Shown in pieces: positions 48,791-60,395 of a DNA stretch of 64,000 nucleotides. The stretch's first letter is position 1. Every line of letters starts with the position of its first letter. The notes under the pieces are model-generated. The model made no database searches. It was not told the DNA's origin and saw only the letters and a program-made list of their open reading frames with translations. A program made the position numbers and the translations under genes. The stretch is from Hyphomonas sp. Lineage in GTDB: Bacteria; Pseudomonadota; Alphaproteobacteria; Caulobacterales; Hyphomonadaceae. The stretch spans positions 224,135-288,134 of the forward strand of contig NZ_PNMA01000001.1 in NCBI RefSeq assembly GCF_013823385.1, written 5' to 3'.

Positions 48791-51025
48791 ATGACGCCTT
48801 CCGGCCAAAGCGATAAGCCACGCTTCATGGCCGTCGCCCGAATCCTCTTCACCCTGCCGCTGCCCGAGCCGTTCGACTATACGGTGCCCGAAGGCATGGT
48901 GCTGGAGCCCGGCGCCTATGTCGCCGCGCCGGTCGGCCCCTATGACCGGCTCGGCATCGTGGTCGAGCTGCTCGGCGATGAGGTGGCCACCGGCCGGAAG
49001 CTCAAACCCGTCACGGCGGTCTATGACGCGCCGCCCATGGGCGCGACGATGCGCGAATTCCTGGCCTGGGTCGCGCGCTACACCGTCACCCATCCGGGGC
49101 AGGTGCTGGCGATGGCACTGCGCGCGCGGGACGGGCTTCTGCCGTCGCCCGTGGAGACCCGCTACCGGCTGACCGGCACCCTGCCAGAACGGATGACGCC
49201 GGCGCGCCAGAAGGTGCTGGATGTGTTTCAGAGTGTCCGGAATTGTCCGGATTTGTCCGGAAATGACCATTTGTTGTCCGCCGCTGACCTCGCTGCGGCG
49301 GCAAATGTCTCGTCCGGTGTCGTCAAAGGCATGGCCGAGGCCGGCGCGCTGGAGCCTGTGGAAATCGACACCGACCCGCCCTTTGCCATCCCCGATCCTG
49401 ACCTTCCGGGCGCCGAGCTGACCGAAGAACAGGCCGCTGCGGCGGGGGAATTGCGCGCCTCTGTCCAACAGGGCGGCTTCTCCGCCTTCCTGCTCGACGG
49501 GGTAACCGGCTCGGGCAAGACGGAAGTGTATTTCGAGGCGATTGCGGAGACTCTGAGATCAGACCCGGAAGCCCAGATCCTTGTTTTGTTGCCGGAAATT
49601 GCGTTGACGCAGGCGATCCTCGCCCGTTTCCAGGCGCGTTTTGGCGCCGCGCCTGCGCCCTGGCATTCCGGCATGAACCCGAAAGACCGCCGCCGCACCT
49701 GGCGGGAGGTGGTCCATGGCCGCGCCCGCATCGTGATCGGCGCGCGCTCAGCCCTCTTCCTGCCTTACCGCAAGCTGCGCCTCATCATCGTCGACGAGGA
49801 ACACGACACCTCCTTCAAACAGGAAGATGGCGTCACCTATCATGCCCGCGATCTGGCGGTGATGCGGGCCAAGACCGAAGGCGGGCAGGTGATCCTTGCT
49901 TCGGCCACGCCTGCCCTGGAAACTGCAGTAAATGCTGAGGCTGGCCGCTATGTGCGCCTGCGCCTGTCGGCCCGCCCAGGCGCCTCCCGCCTGCCGGATA
50001 TCGAGTTGGTGGACCTGCGCAAGGCGCCCCCGGAGAAGGGCAAATGGCTGTCGCCGGTGCTGGAGCGCGCACTGATCCAGACCCTGGCCAATGGCGAGCA
50101 GTCCCTGCTGTTCCTCAACCGGCGCGGATATGCGCCGCTCGTCATCTGCAAGGCCTGCGGGGAAAGGCTGAAGACCCCCGGCACGGAGAACTGGCTGACC
50201 GAGCATCGCTATTCCGGCCGGCTGGTCTGCCATGTCACCGGCTATTCCATCCCCAAGCCCGCCAAATGCCCCCATTGCGGCGCCGCTGATTCGCTGATGG
50301 GCGTCGGCCCCGGTGTGGAACGGGTGGCCGAAGAGGTGCGGGTTCTGCTGCCCAACGCCCGAATCGAAATTTTCTCTTCAGATACAGCGCAGGGCGGCGA
50401 CGCTGTCCGCAGCCTGATCGAGCGGATGGAGCAGGGCGAGATCGATGTCATGATCGGCACTCAGATCGTCGCCAAGGGCCACAACTTCCCGAATCTGACG
50501 CTGGTAGGCGTGGTCGACGCCGATAGCGGCCTCAAGGGCGGGGATTTGCGCGCAGGCGAACGCACCTATCAGTTGCTCAGCCAGGTGGCCGGCCGGGCAG
50601 GGCGGGCGGAGCGTCCGGGGCGGGCCCTGGTGCAGACTTATGCGCCGGATAACCCCGCCATGGAGGCCCTCGCCGCCAATGATCGCGACGGGTTCCTGCA
50701 GATCGAACGGGATGTCCGCACCGAACTCGTCCTGCCGCCGTTCGGCCGCCTGGCTGCAATGATCCTTTCGGCGCCTTCCGCAGAACTTGTGGATAAAACC
50801 GCCCTCGAAATCGCCGCCGCTGCGCCCAATGGTGAGGGGATTGAGGTGTTCGGCCCGGCGCCGGCCCCCATCACCGTGTTGCGCGGGCGCCACCGGCGGC
50901 GGTTCCTGATAAAAAGCCCCAGAATCGTGGATCTCTCGGCCTATATGACCGCCTGGACCGCGCGCCTGAAACTCCCGGCACAGGTGCGGATTTCGATCGA
51001 TATCGACCCTTATTCATTTCTGTGA
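48791..51025 (+). CDS. priA: Primosomal protein N' (replication restart helicase PriA)
   Basis: 3'-5' DNA helicase that reloads replisomes at stalled forks; 744 residues. The N-terminal 3'-end binding domain begins ARILFTLPLPEPFDYTVP; Walker A is DGVTGSGKTEVYFE near 235-248 and Walker B DEEHDTSF. The zinc region starts CKACGERL and ends CPHCGAADS, but the middle Cys pair and one Cys of the third pair are replaced (TPGT and CHVTG). Residues about 148-163 (SVRNCPDLSGNDHLL) are encoded by a 10-bp-periodic repeat. The ATG could also be 12 codons later. Confidence 0.94.
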   Translation: MTPSGQSDKPRFMAVARILFTLPLPEPFDYTVPEGMVLEPGAYVAAPVGPYDRLGIVVELLGDEVATGRKLKPVTAVYDAPPMGATMREFLAWVARYTVTHPGQVLAMALRARDGLLPSPVETRYRLTGTLPERMTPARQKVLDVFQSVRNCPDLSGNDHLLSAADLAAAANVSSGVVKGMAEAGALEPVEIDTDPPFAIPDPDLPGAELTEEQAAAAGELRASVQQGGFSAFLLDGVTGSGKTEVYFEAIAETLRSDPEAQILVLLPEIALTQAILARFQARFGAAPAPWHSGMNPKDRRRTWREVVHGRARIVIGARSALFLPYRKLRLIIVDEEHDTSFKQEDGVTYHARDLAVMRAKTEGGQVILASATPALETAVNAEAGRYVRLRLSARPGASRLPDIELVDLRKAPPEKGKWLSPVLERALIQTLANGEQSLLFLNRRGYAPLVICKACGERLKTPGTENWLTEHRYSGRLVCHVTGYSIPKPAKCPHCGAADSLMGVGPGVERVAEEVRVLLPNARIEIFSSDTAQGGDAVRSLIERMEQGEIDVMIGTQIVAKGHNFPNLTLVGVVDADSGLKGGDLRAGERTYQLLSQVAGRAGRAERPGRALVQTYAPDNPAMEALAANDRDGFLQIERDVRTELVLPPFGRLAAMILSAPSAELVDKTALEIAAAAPNGEGIEVFGPAPAPITVLRGRHRRRFLIKSPRIVDLSAYMTAWTARLKLPAQVRISIDIDPYSFL
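49234..49280 (-). repeat. 10-bp-periodic TGTCC array B inside priA
   Basis: TGTCCGG occurs at 49234, 49244 and 49254, a decayed TGACCA at 49264 and TGTCCG at 49275, in exact 10-base phase then 11. It is the reverse complement of the GGACA arrays at 21.3 and 60.1 kb. It is translated in frame in PriA between the N-terminal domain and the helicase core. Confidence 0.78.
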
Positions 51026-51218
51026 CCCGCCTTTCCCTGCGAGAGCTCGCGTTTGCGGCCATTTCGCCGCATGACGGGTCGGCGGCGGGGCTGTTGTCAG
51101 CGCTAATTTCTAATGATAAGCGCCGCACAACCTTGGGGGGGTGCCTGTTTCGCGAGCGCCGCCCGCCTGACTTTTATTAGGGCATTTCCGCCCCCTAACT
51201 GAGACGGATTTCAAGACC

Positions 51219-51779
51219 TTGCCTGCCTCGAACGTGATCCAGACAAGCGAAACGGCCAAGCGCTACGCTCGCGCGCTCTTTGACCTGGCGCAGGAGAAGG
51301 GCGAACTGGCCGCCGTCCATAAGGATTTTCGGGCTTTCGCCGGGCTTATCAAATCGTCGGCGGACCTGCGCAAGCTGCTCGATTCCCCGGCTTTTGGCCG
51401 CAATGTGAAAGTGTCGGCGCTGGCAGAGATTGCCAAGAAAGCTGGCTACTCGGCCCTGTTCGGCAAGTTCCTCGGCACGATGGCCACCAATGGCCGCGCC
51501 CGCGACATCCTCGGCGCCGAGTTCGCCTTTGACCAATTCTATGCGAAACAGCGCGGCGTTCAGCGCGCTATTGTTCGCACCGCACACGAAATGACCGGCG
51601 CTGAAAAGTCCCGGATCGAATCGCTGCTTGCCAAAGTGGTTGGCGGCGAAGTTGAACTCACCAGCGAAGTGGACGCTTCGCTGATTGGTGGCATCCAGCT
51701 CCGCCTGGGCTCAAAGCTCGTGGACGCCAGCGTCGCCAAGAAACTTGAACGCATGAACACCGTGATGAAGGGAGCATAA
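51219..51779 (+). CDS. atpH: ATP synthase F1 subunit delta
   Basis: Peripheral-stalk cap joining F1 to subunits b/b'; 186 residues. [18 protein letters not shown] is the delta N-terminal helix, and the C-terminal half has [31 protein letters not shown] (in part), the family signature. Start is uncertain: a TTG at 51219 or the GTG at 51234 fits; no ATG is available. First gene of atpH-A-G-D-C, preceded by a 193-base gap likely to hold the promoter. Confidence 0.93.
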   Translation: MPASNVIQTSETAKRYARALFDLAQEKGELAAVHKDFRAFAGLIKSSADLRKLLDSPAFGRNVKVSALAEIAKKAGYSALFGKFLGTMATNGRARDILGAEFAFDQFYAKQRGVQRAIVRTAHEMTGAEKSRIESLLAKVVGGEVELTSEVDASLIGGIQLRLGSKLVDASVAKKLERMNTVMKGA

Positions 51780-51787
51780 GAAGCTCG

Positions 51788-53323
51788 ATGGACATTTCAC
51801 CTGCAGAAATTTCGGGCATCCTGAAGTCTCAGATCGAGAATTTCGGCGTCGAAGCTGAAGTCTCGGACGTTGGCCAGGTGCTTTCCGTCGGTGACGGTAT
51901 CGCCCGTATTTATGGTCTCGACAGCGTGCAGGCCGGCGAACTCGTCGAGTTCGATGGCGGCATCAAGGGCATGGCCCTGAACCTCGAGAAAGATAACGTC
52001 GGCGTCGTGATCTTCGGCGAAGACCGCAACATCAAAGAGGGCGACACCGTCAAGCGGACGTCCGAGATCGTTGCTGCTCCTGTTGGTAAAGGCCTCCTTG
52101 GCCGCGTCGTGAACGCGCTGGGTGAGCCGATCGACGGCAAAGGCCCGCTGAAAGACGTTGCCAGCCGCGCCCGCGTGGACGTGAAGGCGCCGGGCATCAT
52201 TCCGCGTAAATCGGTGCATGAGCCGATGATGACGGGCATCAAGGCGATCGACGGCATGATCCCGGTTGGCCGTGGCCAGCGCGAGCTGATCATCGGTGAC
52301 CGTCAGACCGGCAAGACCGCCATCTGCATCGACACCATCCTGAACCAGAAGCCGACCAATGATGCGGCCAAGTCCGACAAGGACAAGCTGTTCTGCGTCT
52401 ATGTCGCGATCGGTCAGAAGCGTTCGACGGTTGCTCAGGTCGTGAAGGCGCTCGAAGAGCGCGGCGCGCTGGACTACACGATCGTTGTTTCGGCCACGGC
52501 ATCTGAAGCCGCTCCGCTGCAATACCTCGCGCCGTTCACCGGCTGCGCCATGGGTGAGTGGTTCCGCGACAACGGCATGCACGCCCTGATCATCTATGAT
52601 GACCTGTCCAAGCAGGCTGTCGCGTATCGTCAGATGTCACTGCTGCTGCGCCGCCCGCCGGGCCGCGAAGCCTATCCGGGCGACGTGTTCTACCTCCACT
52701 CGCGCCTGCTTGAGCGCGCTGCGAAGCTGAACGACGACAATGGCAATGGTTCGCTCACCGCGCTGCCGGTCATCGAAACCCAGGCCAACGACGTGTCGGC
52801 CTACATCCCGACCAACGTGATCTCGATCACCGACGGCCAGATCTTCCTCGAAACCGACCTCTTCAACTCGGGTATCCGCCCGGCCGTGAACGTCGGTCTG
52901 TCGGTTTCCCGCGTGGGCTCCGCCGCTCAGACCAAGGCGATGAAGAAAGTTGCCGGCTCGATGAAGGGTGAACTCGCCCAGTACCGCGAGATGGCCGCCT
53001 TCGCGAAGTTCGGCTCCGACCTTGATGCTGCGACCCAGCGCCTGCTGAACCGCGGCGCGCGTCTGACCGAACTCCTGAAACAGCCGCAATACTCGCCGCT
53101 GCTGATGGAAGAGCAGGTCGTCATCATCTACGCCGGTACGCGCGGCTATCTCGACAAGGTCGATCTGAAAGATGTGACCCGCTACGAGAAAGAACTGCTC
53201 GTCCACATGCGCGGCGCGAAGAAAGAGCTTCTCGCCAAGCTTCGCGACAAGAAAGAACTCACCAGCGAGATTGAAGACGAGATCAAGAAAGCGCTGGACG
53301 ATTTCACTTCGAAATTCGCCTGA
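51788..53323 (+). CDS. atpA: ATP synthase F1 subunit alpha
   Basis: Non-catalytic nucleotide-binding subunit; 511 residues, standard length. N-terminal [19 protein letters not shown] is alphaproteobacterial; Walker [14 protein letters not shown] follows near 170, then [20 protein letters not shown] and the family signature [13 protein letters not shown] containing the arginine that reaches the catalytic site of beta. Codon usage is strongly biased, as expected for high expression. Eight bases separate it from atpH. Confidence 0.98.
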   Translation: MDISPAEISGILKSQIENFGVEAEVSDVGQVLSVGDGIARIYGLDSVQAGELVEFDGGIKGMALNLEKDNVGVVIFGEDRNIKEGDTVKRTSEIVAAPVGKGLLGRVVNALGEPIDGKGPLKDVASRARVDVKAPGIIPRKSVHEPMMTGIKAIDGMIPVGRGQRELIIGDRQTGKTAICIDTILNQKPTNDAAKSDKDKLFCVYVAIGQKRSTVAQVVKALEERGALDYTIVVSATASEAAPLQYLAPFTGCAMGEWFRDNGMHALIIYDDLSKQAVAYRQMSLLLRRPPGREAYPGDVFYLHSRLLERAAKLNDDNGNGSLTALPVIETQANDVSAYIPTNVISITDGQIFLETDLFNSGIRPAVNVGLSVSRVGSAAQTKAMKKVAGSMKGELAQYREMAAFAKFGSDLDAATQRLLNRGARLTELLKQPQYSPLLMEEQVVIIYAGTRGYLDKVDLKDVTRYEKELLVHMRGAKKELLAKLRDKKELTSEIEDEIKKALDDFTSKFA

Positions 53324-53358
53324 TCTGTTGAGTGGACCAAGGACGGTAAAGGCCTGAC

Positions 53359-54237
53359 ATGCCCAGCTTGAAGGACCTTAAGAACCGGATCGGAAGCGTG
53401 AAATCCACGCAGAAGATCACGAAGGCGATGCAGCTCGTGGCTGCTGCCAAGCTGAAGCGCGCGCAGGACGCCGCAACGGCTGCGCGGCCCTATGCTGAGC
53501 GTCTGGCCGCGGTTCTCGCAAACCTCGCCGCAACGACTGGCCAGGGCGGCCCGAAGCTGCTGACCGGCAATGGAAGCGACCAGACCCATCTGATCGTGGT
53601 CATGACGGCTGAACGGGGCCTCGCCGGCGGTTTCAACGCCTATGTGGCCAAGCTGGCCCGGCAGAAGATCCAGCAGCTTCAATCCGAAGGGAAGACCGTC
53701 AAGGTTCTCACCATCGGCAAGAAGGGCCGCGAAGTTCTGGCGCGCGAGTACAGCGCTCAGTTTGCCGGACACATCAGCCTGGCGGACGTGAAGAGCAACA
53801 ACTTTACCGATGCAGCGCTGTCGGTCGGCCAGATGCTCACCAAGGGCTTCGAGAATGGCGAGTTTGACGTTGCGACGTTGATCTATTCGCAGTTCAAGAA
53901 CGTCCTGTCGCAGGTTCCGACAGCTCAGCAGCTGATCCCGGCAACTGCGCCTGCGGGCGCGCCGGCGATTGATCTGGGCGGGGCGCAGTACATCTACGAG
54001 CCGTCCGAGGAAGCCATCCTCGAAACGCTTCTGCCGCGCTATATCAATACGCAGATCCTGTCCGCCATGCTGGAAAGCTCGGCGGGTGAGCAGGCGAGCC
54101 GCATGACCGCAATGGACAACGCGACCCGCAACGCCAAAGACCTGATCAAGGCGCTGAACCTGAAATACAACCGGGCACGCCAGGCACAGATTACCAAGGA
54201 GCTGATCGAGATCATCTCCGGGGCCGAAGCCCTCTAG
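53359..54237 (+). CDS. atpG: ATP synthase F1 subunit gamma
   Basis: Central rotor shaft; 292 residues. The N-terminal helix MPSLKDLKNRIGSVKSTQKITKAMQLVAAAKLKRA and the C-terminal helix MTAMDNATRNAKDLIKALNLKYNRARQAQITKEL (quoted only by their ends here: LKDLKNRIGSVKSTQKITK and NATRNAKDLI) form the coiled coil turning inside alpha3beta3. Middle Rossmann-like domain begins HLIVVMTAERGLAGGFNAYV. A 35-base gap from atpA. Confidence 0.97.
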   Translation: MPSLKDLKNRIGSVKSTQKITKAMQLVAAAKLKRAQDAATAARPYAERLAAVLANLAATTGQGGPKLLTGNGSDQTHLIVVMTAERGLAGGFNAYVAKLARQKIQQLQSEGKTVKVLTIGKKGREVLAREYSAQFAGHISLADVKSNNFTDAALSVGQMLTKGFENGEFDVATLIYSQFKNVLSQVPTAQQLIPATAPAGAPAIDLGGAQYIYEPSEEAILETLLPRYINTQILSAMLESSAGEQASRMTAMDNATRNAKDLIKALNLKYNRARQAQITKELIEIISGAEAL

Positions 54238-55710
<1,473 letters not shown>

Positions 55711-55721
55711 GGAATTAGTTG

Positions 55722-56129
55722 ATGGCTGACAAGCTGCACTTCTCTCTCGTATCGCCTGCCCGGGAGCTGTTCTCGGGTGAGGTCGATCACGTGATCGCTC
55801 CGGGTACGGAAGGCGAGTTCGGCGTGCTGGTGAACCACGCGCCGTTCATGACGACGCTGAAGAACGGCGTTGTGCGCGTTCTGGAAGGCGATGTCGTGCG
55901 GTATCGCTTTTATGTGCGCGGCGGCTTTGCGGACGTGACGCCCGCAGGCCTGACGATCCTTGCTGAAGAAGCTCGCAATCTTTCCGACGCAAATGCGCAG
56001 GAAATCGATGTCGAGATAGAAGCGGCCCGGATCAAGCTTCTGGAACTCGACGCTGGCGACACCAAGCGCGCCGTCCTTGAACATCAGATTTCCTATCTTG
56101 AGGGCCTGCGCACCGCGCTCGCCAACTGA
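55722..56129 (+). CDS. atpC: ATP synthase F1 subunit epsilon
   Basis: Rotor-base subunit and inhibitor; 135 residues. MADKLHFSLVSPARELFSGEVDHVIAPG is the beta-sandwich start with EGEFGVLVNHAPFMTTLKNGV as hallmark. The C-terminal helical hairpin is short and acidic. The ATG immediately follows an in-frame TTG; GAGG precedes it. Last gene of the F1 operon, followed by a strong terminator. Confidence 0.96.
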   Translation: MADKLHFSLVSPARELFSGEVDHVIAPGTEGEFGVLVNHAPFMTTLKNGVVRVLEGDVVRYRFYVRGGFADVTPAGLTILAEEARNLSDANAQEIDVEIEAARIKLLELDAGDTKRAVLEHQISYLEGLRTALAN

Positions 56130-56148
56130 TCGGGATACAGATCAAATA

Positions 56149-56180
56149 AAAGCCCCGGTCATTTGACCGGGGCTTTTTTG
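56149..56180. terminator. Rho-independent terminator after atpC
   Basis: AAAAGCCCCGGTC and GACCGGGGCTTTT form a 13-bp stem with a 4-base ATTT loop, followed by TTTTTT on the plus strand. It lies between convergent atpC and the thioesterase gene and may act in both directions. Confidence 0.95.
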
Positions 56181-56198
56181 TTTTCAGTGCCTCTTGGC

Positions 56199-56984
56199 CT
56201 ATACAAAGACGGCGATGGTCTGGCGGCCAATCATGATCGGCTGGCGCTGCTTGTTCCAGAGCAGCATTTCCTGGCTTGAATAGCCATTGCGCGCCGTCTG
56301 GGCCACATGCCGCGCGAGAAACCAGCGGTCCTGTGTCTCGATGTCCTCTGTGAGGAATTCCGCCATCCAGGTCATCGAACTGATACGGCCCGGCTCGCGG
56401 AACATGGCCATGGCGGCGGGCGGCGGCGCATCGGCCAGCGCGAGCAGGGACACGGCGTCCAGGGGCGTGGCGGTATCCTTATGGCGCATCCAGATAGAAA
56501 CATCTGCCTTGTCCGCGCCGGACATGGGCGGGGTGCCCCCGGCAATCAGCATGTCGAAATTCTGGGCAAAGGCTGGCCCCTGGTGATTGCGGAAATAGGG
56601 GGGAACATTTTCCGGGTCCGGTAGCGCCGGCGCGGGCAGGTCAACCAGATCAATCGAGGACTGGCGGGGCGCGCCGAAGGTCATGATGGCTTCGGCCAGC
56701 ACGCCCTCTGCGCCCGTCATGCGGACTGAGACGAATACCGTGTTCTTTCCTTGCCGCAGCACTTCGGCTTTGCACGTCACCTCGCCATTCACGGGGCCGA
56801 CAAAGGCAACCTGGGCGGCGCGGGCGGGCAGGCCGGGGGCAAGCGCTCTGGCCGCTTCCAGGCAGAGCGCAGCGGTGAGCCCGCCATAGGCGGTGCGGCC
56901 CTGCATCCATGTGTCCGGGATGGAGATTTGGTGTGTGCCTTCGGCTGTCCTGGAGATCGAGGACAGCAACTCGGTGTAATTCAT
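56199..56984 (-). CDS. Double-hotdog acyl-CoA thioesterase family protein
   Basis: Predicted acyl-CoA thioesterase of 261 residues with two hotdog halves. The first half has WMQGRTAYGGLTAALCLEAA, the hotdog helix, and the second RISSMTWMAEFLTEDIETQDRW and ARNGYSSQEMLLWNKQRQPIM, the pattern of the TesB-like/4-HBT-3 group. The catalytic Asp/Gln/Thr triad of TesB cannot be placed with certainty. It is downstream of the ferredoxin gene across a hairpin. An 8-base half of the 2.8-kb palindrome (TGCGTCAC) lies in its upstream region. Confidence 0.83.
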   Translation of the reverse strand: MNYTELLSSISRTAEGTHQISIPDTWMQGRTAYGGLTAALCLEAARALAPGLPARAAQVAFVGPVNGEVTCKAEVLRQGKNTVFVSVRMTGAEGVLAEAIMTFGAPRQSSIDLVDLPAPALPDPENVPPYFRNHQGPAFAQNFDMLIAGGTPPMSGADKADVSIWMRHKDTATPLDAVSLLALADAPPPAAMAMFREPGRISSMTWMAEFLTEDIETQDRWFLARHVAQTARNGYSSQEMLLWNKQRQPIMIGRQTIAVFV

Positions 56985-57068
56985 CGGTCAGCTCCTGGGA
57001 GGATAGGCGACTGGAACGGCAGCATGGTTCTGAAAAAGAACCAACCTATCACGTTGCGTCACATGCAA

Positions 57069-57094
57069 ACGCCCCGGCTGGCGGGCCGGGGCGT
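57069..57094. terminator. Hairpin after the ferredoxin gene
   Basis: ACGCCCCGGC and GCCGGGGCGT form a perfect 10-bp stem with a TGGCGG loop, 23 bases after the ferredoxin stop. On the minus strand only TTTG follows, so it is a moderate terminator of the reductase-ferredoxin transcript. Confidence 0.75.
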
Positions 57095-57117
57095 CAAGGT
57101 AATTCCGGAATGTGGGC

Positions 57118-58700
<1,583 letters not shown>

Positions 58701-58721
58701 AACGCCCCCTGTTTCCTATAA

Positions 58722-58735
58722 TGACGCTAGCGTCA
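58722..58735. promoter_or_regulatory. 14-bp palindrome before the ferredoxin reductase gene
   Basis: Perfect palindrome TGACGCTAGCGTCA. It matches 12 of 14 bases of the core of the 24-bp palindrome at 2790-2813, differing only in the two central bases. Likely operator of a dimeric regulator; the regulator gene itself is not in this window. Confidence 0.65.
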
Positions 58736-58855
58736 ACTTTTGCCCGGTTGTAAGCACTTGTAACGCAGCGTGCAAGCACTGCAAGCAGGGTCACTCCGTC
58801 ACATAATCAGGTTAAACCGAGGTTGCGTAGCGGCAGGGCAAGACTAAGAGAAGCC

Positions 58856-59311
58856 ATGACGACAACTTTCGATCTTGCTGATGAGGCCGCAACGCTTTCA
58901 CTGGGTCGCGCGCTGGCAAGGATCCTGCGCGCGGGCGATTTTGTGGCCCTGCATGGCGACCTCGGCGCGGGCAAGACGACCCTTACGCGCGGGCTGATCC
59001 AGGCCCTGCTGGGCGAGGGGGAAGACGTGCCCAGCCCCACCTACACGCTGGTGCAAATTTATGAGGGGCCGGACTTTCCGCTTTGGCATTTCGATCTCTA
59101 CCGGCTCGATGATCCCGATGGCGTCGAGGAGCTGGGCTGGGACGATACTGTCGAAGGGGCGGCGCTTGTGGAATGGCCGGAGCGCGCCGGGCGCCACCTG
59201 CCAAGGCAGCGGCTGGATGTGTTGCTCGAAATTCACGGCAATCAGCGCCGGGTGAGGCTGGAACCGAAGGGCGAAGGCTGGCAGGAACGGCTGCATGGAT
59301 TCAGCCTCTGA
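58856..59311 (+). CDS. tsaE: tRNA threonylcarbamoyladenosine biosynthesis ATPase TsaE
   Basis: ATPase of the t6A tRNA modification complex; 151 residues. Walker A GDLGAGKTTLTRGLIQALLG starts near residue 39; PSPTYTLVQIYEG and HFDLYRLDDPDGVEELGWDD are diagnostic, followed by LVEWPERAG. The ATG before TTTFDLADEA is chosen; 11 upstream codons lack similarity. amgK overlaps its end by 17 bases, the first link of tsaE-amgK-murU-addB. Confidence 0.95.
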   Translation: MTTTFDLADEAATLSLGRALARILRAGDFVALHGDLGAGKTTLTRGLIQALLGEGEDVPSPTYTLVQIYEGPDFPLWHFDLYRLDDPDGVEELGWDDTVEGAALVEWPERAGRHLPRQRLDVLLEIHGNQRRVRLEPKGEGWQERLHGFSL

Positions 59312-60395
59312 CTCGCGCGCCCATGAGATCGACCGGTTCCTCGCCAGCGTGGGCGATGGATGGGACCGGGCCATCCGCAAACCCCTCGGCCAGGATGCCT
59401 CAACCCGCCGCTATATCAGGCTCTTGAGGGAAGATGGCGCAAGCGCGCTGCTGATGGATGCGCCGAGGGTGGAGGATGATCCCTGCCCGCCGCAGGCTGA
59501 CCGGGCGCAGCGCGAGAAGATGGGCTGGAATGCGATGACGCGGCTGGCGGCTTCGCGGGTGGAAGCGTTCGCGCTGATATCCGGGCATCTGCGCAGCCTG
59601 GGGCTGGCGGCGCCGGAAGTGTATGCCTTCGATCCGGCGCAAGGCTTTGCCCTGATTGAGGATTTTGGCGAGGGTCGCGAATTTGCCCGGATCATCGAGC
59701 GGGGCGAAGCGGACGAGCGGACGCTTTACCGCGCGGCGGCGGAGACGCTGGCGCTTCTCCACGCCGCGCCGGTGCCGCAGCGCCTTGAAAAGGATGGGAT
59801 TGACTGGCCGATCCTGGACTTCGACGCGGTCGCGCTGGGCGCAAATGCCGACCTTTATGCCGACTGGTTGCCGCTGGAAGCGGGCGGAACGAAGCTGACG
59901 GGCGCGGCGCGGGCGCGCTGGGAAGCGGTGCGGGACGCGCTGATCGAAAAAGCCATGTCTTTTCCGAGGGTTTTCACGCTGCGGGACTATCATGCAGAGA
60001 ACCTCCTTTGGCTGCCCGGCGGCCGGGTCGGCCTTCTCGACTTTCAGGACGCGGTGCGCGGCTGGGACGCCTGGGACATGGCAATGCTGACCCAGGACGC
60101 GCGCCGGGCGGTCTCCGAGGGGGCAGCGGAGGACACAATCCGGACATTTCTGGACAAATCCGGACAATCCCGGACAGATTTTGACGAACGGCTGGCAGTA
60201 ATCGGCGCGCTCAATGCCCTCCGGATTGCCGGGGTCTTCTCCCGCCTGCAGCACCGGGACAAGAAGCCCCGCTATGGCCAGTTCCAGCCCCGGCAACTCT
60301 CCCTCCTCGCCCGCAACCTGGCCCACCCGGCGCTGGCGGACATGCGGGCCTTCGTTATGGAGCAGACCCCCTTCGTGTTCGAGGCAACAGCATGA
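59295..60395 (+). CDS. amgK: N-acetylmuramate/N-acetylglucosamine kinase AmgK (aminoglycoside-phosphotransferase fold)
   Basis: Phosphorylates MurNAc at the anomeric position in cell-wall sugar recycling; 366 residues. Kinase-fold motifs: DASTRRYIRLLREDGASALLMDAP at the N-lobe (in part), VFTLRDYHAENLLWL as the catalytic loop (Asp) and GLLDFQDAVRGWDAWDMA with the metal-binding Asp. The function is inferred from strong linkage to murU, which overlaps its end by 4 bases (ATGA). Residues about 278-294 (EDTIRTFLDKSGQSRTDF) are encoded by a 10-bp-periodic repeat. Start overlaps tsaE. Confidence 0.9.
   Translation: MDSASDSRAHEIDRFLASVGDGWDRAIRKPLGQDASTRRYIRLLREDGASALLMDAPRVEDDPCPPQADRAQREKMGWNAMTRLAASRVEAFALISGHLRSLGLAAPEVYAFDPAQGFALIEDFGEGREFARIIERGEADERTLYRAAAETLALLHAAPVPQRLEKDGIDWPILDFDAVALGANADLYADWLPLEAGGTKLTGAARARWEAVRDALIEKAMSFPRVFTLRDYHAENLLWLPGGRVGLLDFQDAVRGWDAWDMAMLTQDARRAVSEGAAEDTIRTFLDKSGQSRTDFDERLAVIGALNALRIAGVFSRLQHRDKKPRYGQFQPRQLSLLARNLAHPALADMRAFVMEQTPFVFEATA
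60131..60176 (+). repeat. 10-bp-periodic GGACA array C inside amgK
   Basis: GGACA occurs at 60131, 60142, 60152, 60162 and 60172: spacing 11, then 10, 10, 10, the same as in array A at 21.3 kb. Between units lie TTTCT, AAATCC and similar. The array is read in frame in AmgK, after the DxD-type metal motif. Confidence 0.78.

Noticed and set aside
57026..57042. GGTTCT/AGAACC inverted repeat before the thioesterase gene as an operator
   Set aside because: Short arms with a 5-base spacer; no second copy elsewhere in the window, so it may be chance.
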